From assembly GCA_026745465.1 (NCBI GenBank), contig JACYXH010000772.1, forward strand, positions 5,897,385 to 5,961,384: a stretch of DNA of 64,000 nucleotides, given 5' to 3'. Position numbers and translations under genes: made by a program. Under the pieces are notes generated by a model. That model was not told where the DNA came from, did not search any database, and saw only the letters and a program-made list of their open reading frames with translations. This DNA is from Lota lota. Its lineage: Eukaryota > Chordata > Actinopteri > Gadiformes > Lotidae. Of the stretch, positions 25,801 to 43,643 are shown one piece after another (position 1 is the stretch's first letter; each line of letters starts with the position of its first letter).

Positions 25801-27590
25801 TTTGAACGTATTTACTTGCAATAGACGCTCATGATCACTGTTAGATACAATCGATTTTTTCCAACATAAAAAGATTATGAGCTTATTGAAAAAAGGTGTA
25901 GAATAGGAAGTTCTGTCAATACAGTGTATAGTGCTGTATGGGAAATACTCACAATTTACATCAGTTTTCCACATTCTGTAAAACAGTAAACTTTTCATTT
26001 ATTTCCGACACTCCCAACAAAGACATGGCTGTTCCATTTTAAATTTGAGCAAAGCTAGACTTTGAATATGTAAGCCAATTAAGGGGGTCATGACTCTGCC
26101 GAAAACCAGCATAATGTGGGACAGTGTGAAAGGACCAAAACATCAAGAGACGACAATATAACTTTTTATATCCATTTCCCCCTCGTCTGTTCTCTGTCAA
26201 GCAAAAGAGGGATTTGCAGCGTATAAGACGTTTGGATTCACTGTCATTTAGTAATTATGTGTGTCTGCATGGGGAAATAGGATGGAAACCCGTGGGAAGT
26301 ACATGAAAGGCTTGGCGCCCTAACACCCGATCAGCCGATCCGACTCCCAGGACTTCTGGTTGGAGTGTGAATTTATTGTGACGCCACCAGCCACCCAACC
26401 CTCCGCCCACCCTCCCCCACTCCAAGGTCTTCTCTCCCTTTTGTTGCTCTTTCTCTCCCACCCGCTCCCTCTCTCAACATACAGTATATCTGCATCCACT
26501 TCTTCTCATCTCTCACCTCACCCATCTTTCTCCACAATGTTTGCCAATAATGGATTTCATAGTTTCCTTCCTCTTTCCGTCACCCTTTCTCGCTCTCCTA
26601 CCTCTCCCCCCCCCCCCCCCCGTCTTCCCTCTCCCGCCCCCTTCTCTCTTACTTGTATTCATGTAGCCTCAGTTGACCATCAGCTGGTGACCACCTCTGA
26701 GCAGAGTTGAGTTGCCTATGTGATCTAATGACCAAAATATGGCAAATAAAATGTATGGAGATTGCCGTCACCTGGGCAAAAGCCTGCATAGCAACAATGG
26801 ATCATTGTTATTGAACAAGTCATCATTGCCCTGCCATCACAGAAAATCCTGCCATCTTTCATGAATGCATCTTACTCGTTGGAAGTTATTAATTAGTATC
26901 TATGAGTATGCCTACAAGATTACCATGTTTCCTGATGTTTATCAGATATCAAAAACACATTTGATTCCAAGTCTATATTTTGATTGGTTACCATCAATCT
27001 TTAAAAGCGACCAGCACATTTTTGGAAGTATTCTCCTGCTACATGTATATGTATTGCACATGTGCGTTGTTCAAATGGAATCAAAACTTGTCTAGGCAAA
27101 GGGTTTGACGTTGTTCCCTGGGAATTGAAAGATGAAGAAATAATGACATACCCTCCCAGCACAATCACAGCTGCAGCACATCATGTCTTCTTCCCCTTGT
27201 CTATGCAGATTGAACCACTAGTAACAGCTTGATAGACTGCCCGGTGCTGTAATTCATCCCCACCAGTGTCGATCGGCAGGTAGCAATTAGCAGTCATAAA
27301 TCTCTATGCTGATAAAAACATTTTTGCTAACAAGGTTGAAGGAGAAGCCGTTTATTTCTGTTTAATGGTACGCATTAAAATATTAGCAAAGAACACTTTG
27401 TGAATAGTATTATTTTCTTCATTTGTTTTTTGCTAAACATACAAAAACAACTACGTTTAAATCTGTAACAGACACGCACACACGCACGCACTCACACACG
27501 TGTATATATAAATCTGTGCTAATCAGTATATATATATTTCTTTTCTTTTTATCACTATCCCAAATTGCATTTATTGTGCTTAGATTTACT
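22841..27590. other. Intergenic DNA, no gene seen
   Basis: The sequence is mostly AT-rich and unique. A LINE-tail-like trace lies at 23160-23220 (tttataaatcccagatggg). A pyrimidine-rich patch lies at 26400-26660, and complex, possibly conserved sequence at 27190-27400 (caattagcagtcataaatc and neighbouring bases). No frame has gene-like composition. Confidence 0.65.
23160..23220 (-). mobile_element. Trace of a LINE/SINE 3' tail
   Basis: The stretch tttataaatcccagatgggaactgtgggtgttacagcag resembles, reverse-complemented, the 3' end of common fish retroposons; a related trace is at 33672-33705. It is short and diverged. Confidence 0.35.
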
Positions 27591-27769
27591 ACAGCGGTGC
27601 ATGCTGGGAAACCTCTCTCATCTCTTTCTCCTTGTGTCACTCTCCTCATCTCTCTTTCTCCCTATGTCTCTCTCCTCATCTTTCTCTTGCTCTATGTGTC
27701 TCTCTCCACATCTCTCCCTCTCGCTCAGGGTGGCTTTCCCTTTTCCACACATCCCCACTCCTCTTGCCC

Positions 27770-28200
27770 TTTTTGTCCCCCAGCGGTCCACGCCGCAGGC
27801 TCGACTCGGCTCCCTCCCCCATTCGCTTGGAAAACAACCAGCAGGGCCCGGGTGCGCGGCACCAACAACAGAGACCCTCCCCTGGCCCTCCGCCGCCCCG
27901 GAGCTCCGTCACCCTGGCGTCGCAGGACATTCTTTCCCACAGGCAGCCACATAGTTCCAGCGTCTCCTCATGCGAGGGGGGCCTGGAGCTCCGCAACAGG
28001 CGGGGGGCACTTCAAAGGCCGGCCGGCCCACAGCTGCAGCCTGTCGCTCCGGCAGCCTGCTCCAGTTTGTAATCATTATTAAAGGCTTGACCCCGGAGGC
28101 ATCTCTGCCGCTGTTCGCACCCCCTGCCCTCCCCCGGACAGCGCAGCACTGGGCTCCTCTCAAGTCCAACTCCAGTTACGGGGGCTGGCGGGAGGAATAG
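27770..28200. promoter_or_regulatory. CpG-rich island in the gene desert
   Basis: This is about 430 bp with high GC content and many CpG dinucleotides (gtgcgcggc, ccgccgccccgg, ggccggccggccc), in sharp contrast to the AT-rich surroundings. It is preceded by a TCTC-rich pyrimidine stretch (27610-27730) and contains a non-GC block (gtaatcattattaaaggc) that looks conserved. Several overlapping frames on both strands are open only because AT-rich stop codons are rare here. Possible uses: promoter of an unannotated non-coding RNA, a CpG-island enhancer, or nothing. Confidence 0.45.
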
Positions 28201-30300
28201 GGACATGGTGGTGTAGACACCAATTTTGTTGGGGGGGTTAAGGGTTTGTAGGATTTTACAGTCAGGACCCTTTTTTGTCTTTACGACTTTCTTAAACTCA
28301 GCAGTCCCCCACGCACCCTGAAACACGCGTTTTTATTTCACTCTGTGTTAGTCATAATGCAAGTGCAAGAGATTAATAAGAAATACGATGCTTTGCAGAG
28401 ACAATTCCCTTTTATTTAATAGTAATACCTTTTTTAATTCATATTATTATAATAATTATTCGTATTATTCATATTATTGTTATTATTATTCACATGGAAC
28501 ACTTGCCATTTTATTACGGAGATTCGGGTGCTGATGCTTTGAGGAGACAACTTGTTATGGTCAAAAAATAATTAATGGTTGATGCTGAATGTGATGATCG
28601 CAATCCTTTTCTTTTTCAACAATGCGCGGAATCCAGGGTGCAACAGCAACCTGCGCTTGTGGGTTTTTTCGTTATATAAAGAGCGTGTTTAATGACTTGC
28701 ACATACAAATTGTAAACAGGATAGAGAATAGCAGCGGGTTCATTTTCGACTTCCACCTCCATTATCCCAGCTAATAACAATATTTATAACCAATGCATGC
28801 TCTCATACTCTCAAAACCGCCCGGGGCACAGATGTTAATGTATTAACAGCTAGGATGCCTCGGTAAATGCTCATTTTCCTTTCCTCATTCATTTCTTATG
28901 ACATAATTGAGGTATTGTCCTTGACTCACTCCAAAACAGTGAGCCACAGCAGGTGTCCAATAATGGCAGGCCTTGCCAAGATAAGTGGGCGGGGTCAACT
29001 CCAGGTGTGCCTCCGTGGAAACAAACAGAGTTTGATAACTACTCATTAAAGATTCCATGCTCCGTGCGACAGCAGTATACCTGCAGCCTTATGTGCCCAC
29101 CCTCGACAATCCTGTCCGCGCGCATCAATCCATTCTTTAACAATACATCATTGATTTTATTGGGGGTTCAACAGCGGGCATTCTAACATTCTGTAAAAGT
29201 AACAGCAGGTTTATTGGCTCACTTGTTGATTCCACATGGTAATATGGTGTCTATAAATCAACGAGGTGTCAATGCACCACCACACGAAACAATGAATCAA
29301 AAATGCTGCCGTGAGGTTTTTGGTACACAGTGACATATGTCATTCACCCGAAACATATCTGAGAAATAATAAGAGAGATGGTGTACACGACTCTATGTCA
29401 TGGCTTCCAGAAAGCCTTGGAGGATCTGGGCTGAGCTGGATAAAACATTTCATTAGACAATATTGCATCGAGTCATGCAGTCTGCCATCATCGGGATTAA
29501 AGAAGATTAAGAAATAAATTGTATGTGTGTACTTGAACAGCATGTGGAGATATCTCATCCGTCACAATGGCCTGCATCAACAAAGGTTTTAAGCCTAGCT
29601 TCCCCATTGACCTCTTTGTTTACAAGGCAAAACAAATTTGACCCAAGCCTAACCATTATTTTATTTTTTAAGTTCAAAGTTTGCATGTAAGTGTTCTTCA
29701 TAGGGATGATGCCTCATAGTTTGGTGGTCTGTGTAAGGCGAGGTGTTTAATTTTTGTTGTGATGAGCAGTAATTTCATTGTTATTATAGTCTCCCAAAGT
29801 TCTATTGTGCAGGAGTTTGTTTGCAATTGTTATTGTTAAAATATTCACACCACACTTGTTGAGCTAGTGACATTCTTAAATACTCTTTTGTTTGTAATGC
29901 AATGCAAAAAGATTGAAGGGGGTTCAATTGGAGGTTCAAGTGTTAAGTTGTGTTTGTACAAATACCGTTTTTATTGGCAAGGATATTTGCAATTTACAAG
30001 CAGCTTCTGCTATTGGATGGATGATGCCACCTGCACAAAAATTGCCATGGCTGTTGATTTATATCTAATGACACTGTCTGTGTCAATAGACTTCACAAAG
30101 CGCCATTGATGCCCGATAACAGTAATTCCAACACGAAAACAACCGACCATCCCAACTCAAAATGTGTCATCGAGAAAACCTTAAGAGTGAATCCTTTATT
30201 ATATTTGCAGTAATGTTTACCTTTAAATTAAGGTGCAAAGACAAAAGCTCCAATGTTGCATGGCAGTGCCAAGGACTTCAACTTGCATTGTGTTTGTTTA

Positions 30301-30304
<4 letters not shown>
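28201..30304. other. Intergenic DNA, no gene seen
   Basis: This is AT-rich with ATT-trinucleotide-like stretches at 28437-28495. I see no feature with support. Confidence 0.7.

Positions 30305-30390
<86 letters not shown>
30305..30390. repeat. (GT)n microsatellite, 43 units
   Basis: This is an uninterrupted 86-bp GT array. Confidence 0.98.
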
Positions 30391-30517
30391 TGACTAATGA
30401 TAAGTAGGATCACTTCAAAGTGCAGCACCTGACGGTTCCCAGACAGACAAAAATGGCAGCGCGACAAACAACTCTCTCCGTGTTTTGTTGCTTTGCTTGA
30501 TTTCTGTTATAAACAAT

Positions 30518-30682
30518 CCCACCACACACACACACAAACTGCCCTCACCCCAACCCTCCCACTACCACACACAAACACCCCTCCCCTCACCTCCCAGTAC
30601 CACACACACACACTGCCCTCACCCCAACCCTCCCAGTACCAAACACACACACACACACACACCCACTCATACCCTCCAAGTA

Positions 30683-30719
<37 letters not shown>

Positions 30720-30758
30720 AACACACACACTGCTCTCACCCCAACCCTCCCAGTACCC
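30518..30758. repeat. CA-based minisatellite with ~50-bp units
   Basis: About five imperfect units each combine a CA run with ctcaccccaaccctcccagt-like sequence. The two long opposed frames across it (His/Thr/Pro-rich and Val/Cys-rich) come from the repeat and should not be annotated. Confidence 0.9.
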
Positions 30759-31279
30759 GTCCATGAGAGTGTGGAGCGGCCGACTAGACATAATACTGTT
30801 GGTGGCGATGGATGACAGGGGGGGGGGGGGGAGTGGAGGGGCTGTCGCAGGACCCCCCAGGCGTGTGAGGGGTGAGGGTGGCATGCTCAAGGTGGGCGGG
30901 GCGGGGGTGGTGATGCCAGAAATGGCTGAGGGGTCCCAGCGGCACGAGCCTCCGACGCTTAACAAGCACCTCGCAGTTGTCCCCATGACTGACCTCTGGT
31001 CTGGTCTCAAGACAGACACATGGGTGGGGAGGGGGGGCGCAGACAGCAGCGGCCCACCGCCCGCATGATCAATTACATGCTCGTCATAGGACCGGAATAC
31101 ATCTCCCATCACAATACTTTCTTTTTTTAACGGCGTCTTTCCATTACTGGCCAGGCTGGGACCGTTTCCATGACTGACATATCTGAAAGTCTTATCGCAG
31201 TCCGAGCCGTAACTGTTGTATTGCGACCTTTGTGCACATTTGAATGGCTTCGCATTTGTGTCTCTTTAATGTATCATGT

Positions 31280-31375
31280 TATAAGATAATAATTGATTCC
31301 CTTTTATTTGGTACTAATTGAATTGGAAAATGAACTCGCCCCTTGATGCTACTAATTGATTAATTAAATTAAAAT
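31280..31375. promoter_or_regulatory. Cluster of TAATTG/TTAATTAA homeodomain sites
   Basis: The cluster includes aataattgattcc, actaattgaattgg, and actaattgattaattaaattaaaatgg. At least five ATTA/TAAT cores lie within 96 bp, several of them TAATTG, a core bound by many homeodomain proteins including Bar-type. It could be autoregulatory for barx2, but AT-rich chance is an alternative. Confidence 0.3.
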
Positions 31376-31550
31376 GGATACAGTTTCCAGTTTTGAGTGT
31401 TCAGGCTTCCGTCACATAATGGGTAGCGATGACCTATCACCTGTTAACAAACTGTATTGCTGTCAGGCTTTCCTTTCCTTATTCCCCTTCTCTCCGGGAG
31501 AAAGTCACGGTTTTGACAGGCAGACCCTAAGACGTCTTAACTTGGGGAAG

Positions 31551-31606
31551 CAGGGGGCTTCCTGTTACAAGACCATAACAGGGGGCTTCCTGTTACAAGA
31601 CCATAA
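31551..31606. repeat. Exact 28-bp tandem duplication
   Basis: The unit beginning cagggggcttcctgttacaa occurs twice with no mismatch, followed by a partial third start (cagg). It is a recent slippage or unequal-exchange event. Confidence 0.95.
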
Positions 31607-32439
31607 CAGGCTTTGCTTGGTGAGTAACAAGGACACATTCCCTGGCTCCTTCCATGTCCTTTGGGAGGCCCCAGATCACGTATTGGGAATCTGAAGAAAT
31701 GGGCCACAAGGCTTGGTTTGTACGCTCAGGACAAAAATGTATTTGTTCAATCTTTTGACACCAGTAAGGGTCCCAGGGATGATGAAGAGTTAGAGGGGGA
31801 AAAAGTAAAATAAAAGGGTAATGTCAGGTACAGTGGCACGGCGTTGGAATCAAATGCCAGGCCCTTATGGGACTGTTAGCCGCAACCGCTCCACACCGTG
31901 CTTCAAACAAAGCCGCCTGTTCCTCACAAGGACACAATGTGCCAGCATTGGACGTGTTGTGTAACACCGGCGCAGCCAAATGACATCTAAAGTGGAGCGG
32001 GGATGACTAATACCACTGTTTGTATTTTTAAACGTTTTAGAGGCTATAAAACTCTGGGCTGCCTCAAACCAAAAACCTTGACAGGCCCATAATTTTACGA
32101 ATATTTCCACATTAAATGAAAAGAGGAAGAGATGTGCAACGCTAATGTTTTCTCTGCACCCTTGAATGTGCTGCACTGCCAAGAAATGTTACAAGATGTG
32201 TTTTGACAAGAATAAATCCCACAATATAGCACTGAAATAAAAAAACATCCTAATCCACAATAACAATATGACAAATTAATAATTAAAAGTGCATGTTATA
32301 TATTTCTGTTTACACTTGTACATGGTATAAGTGTAAACAGAAATGCTTAGACAATCCTATCCAAAGTAGTAGACACTGACATGCCGTGCAGTAACTCGTG
32401 GCAATTATATCCGAGTTTAGACTCTGTGGAAACTGAGCT

Positions 32440-32750
32440 TCCCTGTACTCTATTGGCCAGGGAATACAGCAAATCCCCCAAATGCATTATATGACCCTGA
32501 ATTATGCTTTGGAAAACATGGCTTTTAATCTTCCCCCTAATTGGCGATCATTAATCAATTGTGCTCCATCAGCGGAGGCTAAGGAGAGAGACCCTGCGAG
32601 CGCCTGCCCACAACCCCGGCTCTCTGACCCAGGACCAGCTGGCCCTCAACCCACGCGCGGCTGTAAGAAATCACTTTTGACTCCATCCATCAAAGCCAGC
32701 ATTAATATTCCATCTGAAACCCGCCCACCGCTTGAACCAAAGTCTTAATT
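32440..32750. promoter_or_regulatory. Candidate conserved non-coding element
   Basis: This is non-repetitive sequence containing cctaattggcgatcattaatcaattgtg and an upstream ctgaattatgctttgg. The mixed GC content and dense homeodomain-type cores resemble vertebrate enhancers, and it directly abuts the long TC array. Conservation was not tested. Confidence 0.3.
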
Positions 32751-32781
32751 ACCTTGAGGCGGCCTTGCCAGTGGACAGGTG

Positions 32782-37750
<4,969 letters not shown>

Positions 37751-38201
37751 AAGCGTGACAGCATACACAACTGGCCATTGAACAACACCTTTGGCTGTGT
37801 CTGCACGGTCCAAAACAAAAACACCCACTGCCCATGGGCCGATTGTGTTTGGAATCCTGCACATATTGCTCTTCACTGTCGTCTATCATCATCATCTTTA
37901 ATCTTACTGCCAACAGATGGTGCTAGTGCTGCACGGCAGACAGAGCTGCTGCCAGCCCCTGCTGCTGCTGCCAAGCAGTACAGTACACACACTGACCAGA
38001 TGGTGCCCAGAGTGTGTATTTGAACAGCGATTCACAACACCACTGTGGGGGCAAGATGTGATCAAGCTATGGATAGAGAAGGAGAAAAAACAGCAGTTTG
38101 TTGCATCTGTATGAACTTGTTTGGTGAGCAAAGTGTGTATATATACACACGCATGCACACTTGTGCGCGCATGCATGCAAGAGCAAATGCAAACAATCCA
38201 C

Positions 38202-38275
38202 ATACATACATACATACATATACGCATATATACATACACATACACATATATACATACACACATACATATATATAA
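38202..38275. repeat. (CATA)n microsatellite
   Basis: This is an imperfect CATA/TATA array. Confidence 0.93.
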
Positions 38276-38512
38276 GTGTGTGCTTGAGGTTGTGCAAATT
38301 GTGCGTGCGTGCATGTTTGTGTGCGTGTGAATGCATGGGCATGTGAATGTGTTGAGTAAGTACAGTTCAGCAATGTGTGTCTATTCAAAATAGACCACCC
38401 TTTTCACACCCTCCAAAAACACACACGTTCCTTAAAACCAGATTTAGGAAACATTTGCTCTATTCCGTGGAATGTCTGTCCATGTTATGAAAACCCGTCA
38501 GCCAGCCTGAAT

Positions 38513-38551
<39 letters not shown>

Positions 38552-40409
38552 CACTAAATAAAATCGATTTTCTGATCATTCCTTAAGATAATATACAGTA
38601 GTTAAAAAAAAAGATAAACCATTACAGACAGGCCCAATTCAAATAAAATACAACCACAAAAACATTCAAGCATGAAGAAGGTCATGCATAATCAATGGGT
38701 CAGAGCTAGCAGCAACACTGCAGGAAGCACTATCAGTCAGTTCACAAAATATGTGCATTTCCTATGTTGCTACAACACAAGCCACCTCAAACTAAAAGAC
38801 GCCTATCAAAGGAAGCACTTACTACAAAAAGTGTGTACTGTCGAAAGCTCAGACACACACAAACCTCCGTGTTTGCGCTCACACGGCTGTGTGGTAGGGT
38901 GACCAAGATGTTCGTTTTGTCTTGATGTTTTTTGTTTCCTTTATTTAATTTGTTATCTTCTTCAAATAAACCCACAAGCAGGGGAAGCCAGACCCCCCCC
39001 CCCCCCCTTTGGTTATGTTGCTTGTGCATCACAACAGTAAGGCCTATCTGGTGTTGAAAAAATAAAACGAAAAAAGAGACATGCTTTGTTTTGCAATAGC
39101 CACATTTGCTCTTGGAGGACAAAGCCTTCACAACGCAATTGCAAAGATTTATTTTCTACACTTCAATTACTGCTCGCCTGACGCACGAGCCCATCTCTGT
39201 CCCACATCACCCCTGCTGCTATCAAAGCATAGAAATAAGAGTGTTGGGGGAGAATAATAAATAAATAAAGGGATGCATCTCCCGGTCACACAGTGAAAGT
39301 TTTCATGACATACCACAGAGTGTGTCAGCATTTCGGCCAAGGCCTCGGGATAGAATACCCTCATAACTCCGTCTTTCCATGTCTGACATTGAAGGAGTTG
39401 GCTGGTTTGTTAAGACCCCAGTTTAATTGTTTACATTGTCTATGTACAGATGTAAATGAAGTAGGAATTATTTGCAAAGATAGAGGTGGTGTTTCAGGCA
39501 GTGCGATAATTCTGAATTCTGAACGCAGAGCAAGATTTCAATAAGTTGCAAGGATAAGTGTAGGAGTCTTCTTCTTTTTTTTTTACTGATTTGAACGCCC
39601 CGTAAGCATTCTGTGTTTACACACCACTGCACATTGTTCACAGACGTGGAGACAGAGACAGTGAGGCAAACAGTTAGAATCCTTGAATGTCAAATGTCCT
39701 GGTCATGAGCACGGAGGCAAATTTTGGATCAAACTGTGGATTTTGTATTGCTTCATTCCACTGGTTGCAATAGGCTGGCTCAGTGGGAAGAAAGTGAAAT
39801 TTGTGTTCAGTTGACCATATTCTATGTACATTCGTAGAACCGGAAATTGAGCACTTCATTTTGAATCAGAAGTGAATGCTTAGGCTGTTTCAACCAGCTA
39901 AAAAAACACCCCCTCCTACACTTAATAAAATGTTGCTCTGCATTCAGAATTCTGAATCATCACAATGACTAACGCAGCCCCCGTCTGCACACATAATTCT
40001 AACTAAGGGCCTCAGTCCCTAAGTCTGTGAGAATGTGCTTGTAAAAACAGAATTGAAACGTGTGGATTTGATCGTTTGTGGCTATTTTTGGTGAAAGCTA
40101 CCTGGCCAGGGCAATTTATATGCCCTTACCTGGGTTGGACAAAACAAAGATTCAGCTATGGGAGCTGCTAAGCACTTGTTCAGGTTGTTTGGAATATAAT
40201 TGATGTCAAATGATGGGCAACTGCCAAGTTTCGGAACGCGCCTTCACCGCCATGGAGGCGAGTTGAACAAAAATCACGGCTGAATTACATCTGGACTTAG
40301 ACAAAGTCAATAATTACCATACAATAACAAAAATAAAACCTGGGGTGTTAGCAAACCTGCCAAATTCTTTAAGTGAAGGCTGACGTGGTCTACTTTGTTA
40401 TATTCTGTA

Positions 40410-40411
<2 letters not shown>

Positions 40412-40455
<44 letters not shown>
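40412..40455. repeat. (GT)n microsatellite
   Basis: This is a run of about 22 uninterrupted GT units. Confidence 0.97.
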
Positions 40456-40456
<1 letters not shown>

Positions 40457-43400
40457 ACATAGCAATAGCACTAAACATAAAATATGACTTGCCTGAGTTA
40501 CATGAAAGAGTTCAACAACAGCTTACAGTGAAATCCCTGTTGTATGTTCTCACCAAGCACAAGCAAAGTCTATGAGGCAATTAAAGCAAGAGCCCCCCCC
40601 CCCCCCACACACACACACACACACAAACATTTTTTATATCTGGCATGGGAAACATTTATTTAAAAAATAAAGATACTAAATGTGTCCTTGGAGTGAAGAA
40701 TGTGGTTTTCAGAGGCTTCTCTAGTTGTGTAATGGTATGCACAGGAGCATTTTATCTCTTCCCGAACCACAGACCCGGTACACTGCTTTTTAAAATGAAC
40801 CTCCCACCTCAATCAATGAGTTAATTAACATGGCCTACACTTGCTGCGAGGAATGTTGACAAAACGTCACATCAATCTTGACTTTCAGCCCCGTTATCCT
40901 GTGGAATGGATACAGTTCTCAAGGTCATCCTAATCAGACGGCCGATTTAAATTGGAGTTCCGCCAACAGGGCTTTACAGAAACTGAAGCAAAATAAAATC
41001 GGTTAAGATGGTCATTTCAGTAATAAGAGAAGGTAGGTCTAAAAATGGGGTCACAAAAATCCAAGCACCAAATCACTCCCACCTTCAGTGGCATTTGGTC
41101 AAGTCCAAATGCCCCTGACACTGGTGGCTTGTTATCCCACGACAGCAAGTCTATTTTTGTAAAACCCTTTTCAGAAAGGTGCTTCTTTCAGGATACTATT
41201 ATGACAATGATTATTGGTATTATGTAGCAGTGGGTGCCTGCAAGTTATTTCTAGATACAAAAAGTGTTATTTATTTTTTACCGTAAATGGAGTGAATGGT
41301 GTCGACGTGTAATCTTTTCATATGCCCTCACTGAAATGGAGACATTGTACAGCGTTTGGAGAAGAGTATAAAGGGATCAACAACTAATCTCTAAGAAGTT
41401 ATTCGCCCTCTACGTTTCTTTCGTGCACAAACCTGGGCTGTCCATCCTCCTGGCTGTCCTCTTGGATGCTGCTGCGGTTTAGTCTTCTCTAATAACTTCA
41501 TTGAAGAGTCCCTTCTCTCCCTCTTCTTATCGTCTCCATCCCTTTGTCCCCAACCATTTCCACATCTGAAAGAATTCCTCAGCATTAGCTGACATCATGA
41601 ATTATTACCCTTAGCATCATTATATACTATATTTCAAAACTTTTCTATATATGAAGTATAAGTTGATGTGGGGGAAGCGAGCACCAGCAGCAGAGCTGCC
41701 GAGCCATTGATGACAAGTTTGCTCCAACACCAAACTATTTTAAAAGGATCAGTGGATCCTTCCCAACCTTTGACATAACTCTTGGCATAACATTGACTAT
41801 TCCCATTGCATTTTGAGAATGCATCTTTTACAACATGATTTAAGGACAAGTATGTCCAGTAAGAGTCTGTGCACGATTGCCATTATCGCAATCGTGAAGA
41901 AGTATTTTGTAGCAACACTGGACTACAATTAGATCTAATTGCAGAGTTTTCAGGGAGAAAGGTCCGAAAAGAAGAATCTGCTCATATTATTTAGCTTCTC
42001 ATGTGGCCCAAAACACAACTAATAGGACAGTGTGGTGGCTAGACGGGGTCGCCTGCCAACCGGGTTCCGACCATCGTTATTGGTTTGGGGAATTCATCTT
42101 TCATTTCAGTGCCTTACCGCTCAGCATCCATTGAACTGCTGCTCCTGGTCTTCGTCCACCTACAGCTCCCAGCATCACTGCTGGATTTCAAAGACAAATT
42201 TGATTTACAAACTGTGTTCAATCCATGGAGTCATCAGGATCACCTTCGGACCCAGAGGATTCTATCATTGATCAAACACCCAGTTACAAACTGAACCCAG
42301 GAGGGTCAAAGTGGCAGAAGAAAGTGAACCAATTGAAACTGCTATTTCTATGAGAACGCTGACATTTTCCTTTACCATAGACATATCTACCTGCCTACAG
42401 AAGTTTGGAAGGCTACAATTTCTTCCAAGCTAGATTTGTCCCTCTTGTGTGGCCATTGAAGAAAGGGCTATTTGTAATAGTGGCAAAGGCAAGTCCCTTT
42501 TATTGCCTTCTAGCTTGTCTATGATAACGTTAGCCTAGTTCCTTATCCGGGTGTTATCTTCAGTCTCCCGGAAAAAAAACGTATTTCCAGACACTTTGAC
42601 ATGCTATTTTAATCTATTTATTCAATCTATTTTAAACCATTTGTTTGGAAGCCGAGAGGTGCCATGGGTCATTTAATATTTGTGTGCCCGTTTTGTCGTG
42701 AGAACGAGATAGTTAACTTTGTCTTGACATACCCACTTGGTTTTGTTGTAATCCTGGCATAATTAAGCCGACATCCCATCATACCCTCATGGTTTATCTC
42801 GATCATGAATTAATTTAGCTATAGCCTACTTATGCTAGATAGACTATAGGATAAATATGTTATTATATGGACAGTGTTGTGGATTAACCTGTGCGAAACT
42901 GCACTGAAGAATTCACCCAGGGCGGATCACTTGATCGCAGCAGTGAGAAGAGAGCAATCATGGCAGAATGACTAAAACTACATGTATTTGAAATTGAATT
43001 GTCTGTTAGAGACAGTATTCAAATAAATGTTGGTCAATTACATAAAACGTTATCGAGGTTGCATCTGTATAGCGAAACGTCAGTGATCCAGAGATAACAT
43101 TAATTCATTATCACGATAAAAGCAAGTTGGTTATGTCGTTATCACATCAGAAGGCATCATGGGAGTTTTTGTTGGCGATACTCCGCCATTTTGATAGTAC
43201 TCAAGAGTTGTATTAATGTGAAACCCTAAATAATTGTAAATATACGGTATACTAAACCAGTGTTGGGCAGTAGCTTCGCTACAAGTAGTGACGTTAATGG
43301 TTTAACTAAATTTCTCAGTAGTGTGGTGGTGACGTCGCTGTTTTGTAAATCAAATAGCTTTTCAGTAGCCAAGCTATTTTATTGATCAAGTAGCGCGGTA

Positions 43401-43526
43401 GCGTCCACACAAGCTACATTTCCCAAGCATTTCTGAGACTCAAGCACAGAGGAGCTTTCTGCTGCAGTCTGAATAAATCTAAGAATCAGTACCCCCGTAC
43501 ACGGACGATAAACATAGGAAGACGTT

Positions 43527-43589
43527 AGGGTGACCAGACGTCCCCGTTTTCCGGGGACAGTCACCTTTTATGGTGGCCTGTCCCCGGCT

Positions 43590-43643
<54 letters not shown>

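Larger units (their letters stand above)
37751..43257. other. Intergenic DNA with microsatellites
   Basis: No gene is seen. Simple repeats: CATA-type at 38202-38275, CA at 38513-38555, GT at 40412-40455, poly-C followed by CA at 40592-40624. A segment at 42020-42300 is moderately GC-rich with two overlapping frames that I do not trust. ZNF143/YY1-like motifs lie at 43145-43195. Confidence 0.65.

Noticed and set aside
27423-28082. 219-codon plus-strand frame
   Set aside because: It joins CA repeat, TCTC-rich sequence and a CpG island. Stops are scarce only because of composition, and overlapping frames on both strands are equally open.
30518-30758. CRISPR-like spaced repeats
   Set aside because: The units are imperfect CA-based minisatellite copies in a vertebrate genome, without constant repeats and unique spacers.
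30493-31112. Two long opposed frames (about 190 and 200 codons)
   Set aside because: They derive from a CA minisatellite and an adjacent GC-rich patch, with no domain or splice structure.
38045-38390. Multiple Tyr/Ile/His/Thr frames
   Set aside because: They derive from CATA/CA simple repeats.
42032-42294. Two overlapping plus-strand frames as a possible exon
   Set aside because: They have no paired splice signals or recognisable protein, and the sequence contains a promoter/repeat-like ctacagctcccagcat motif.
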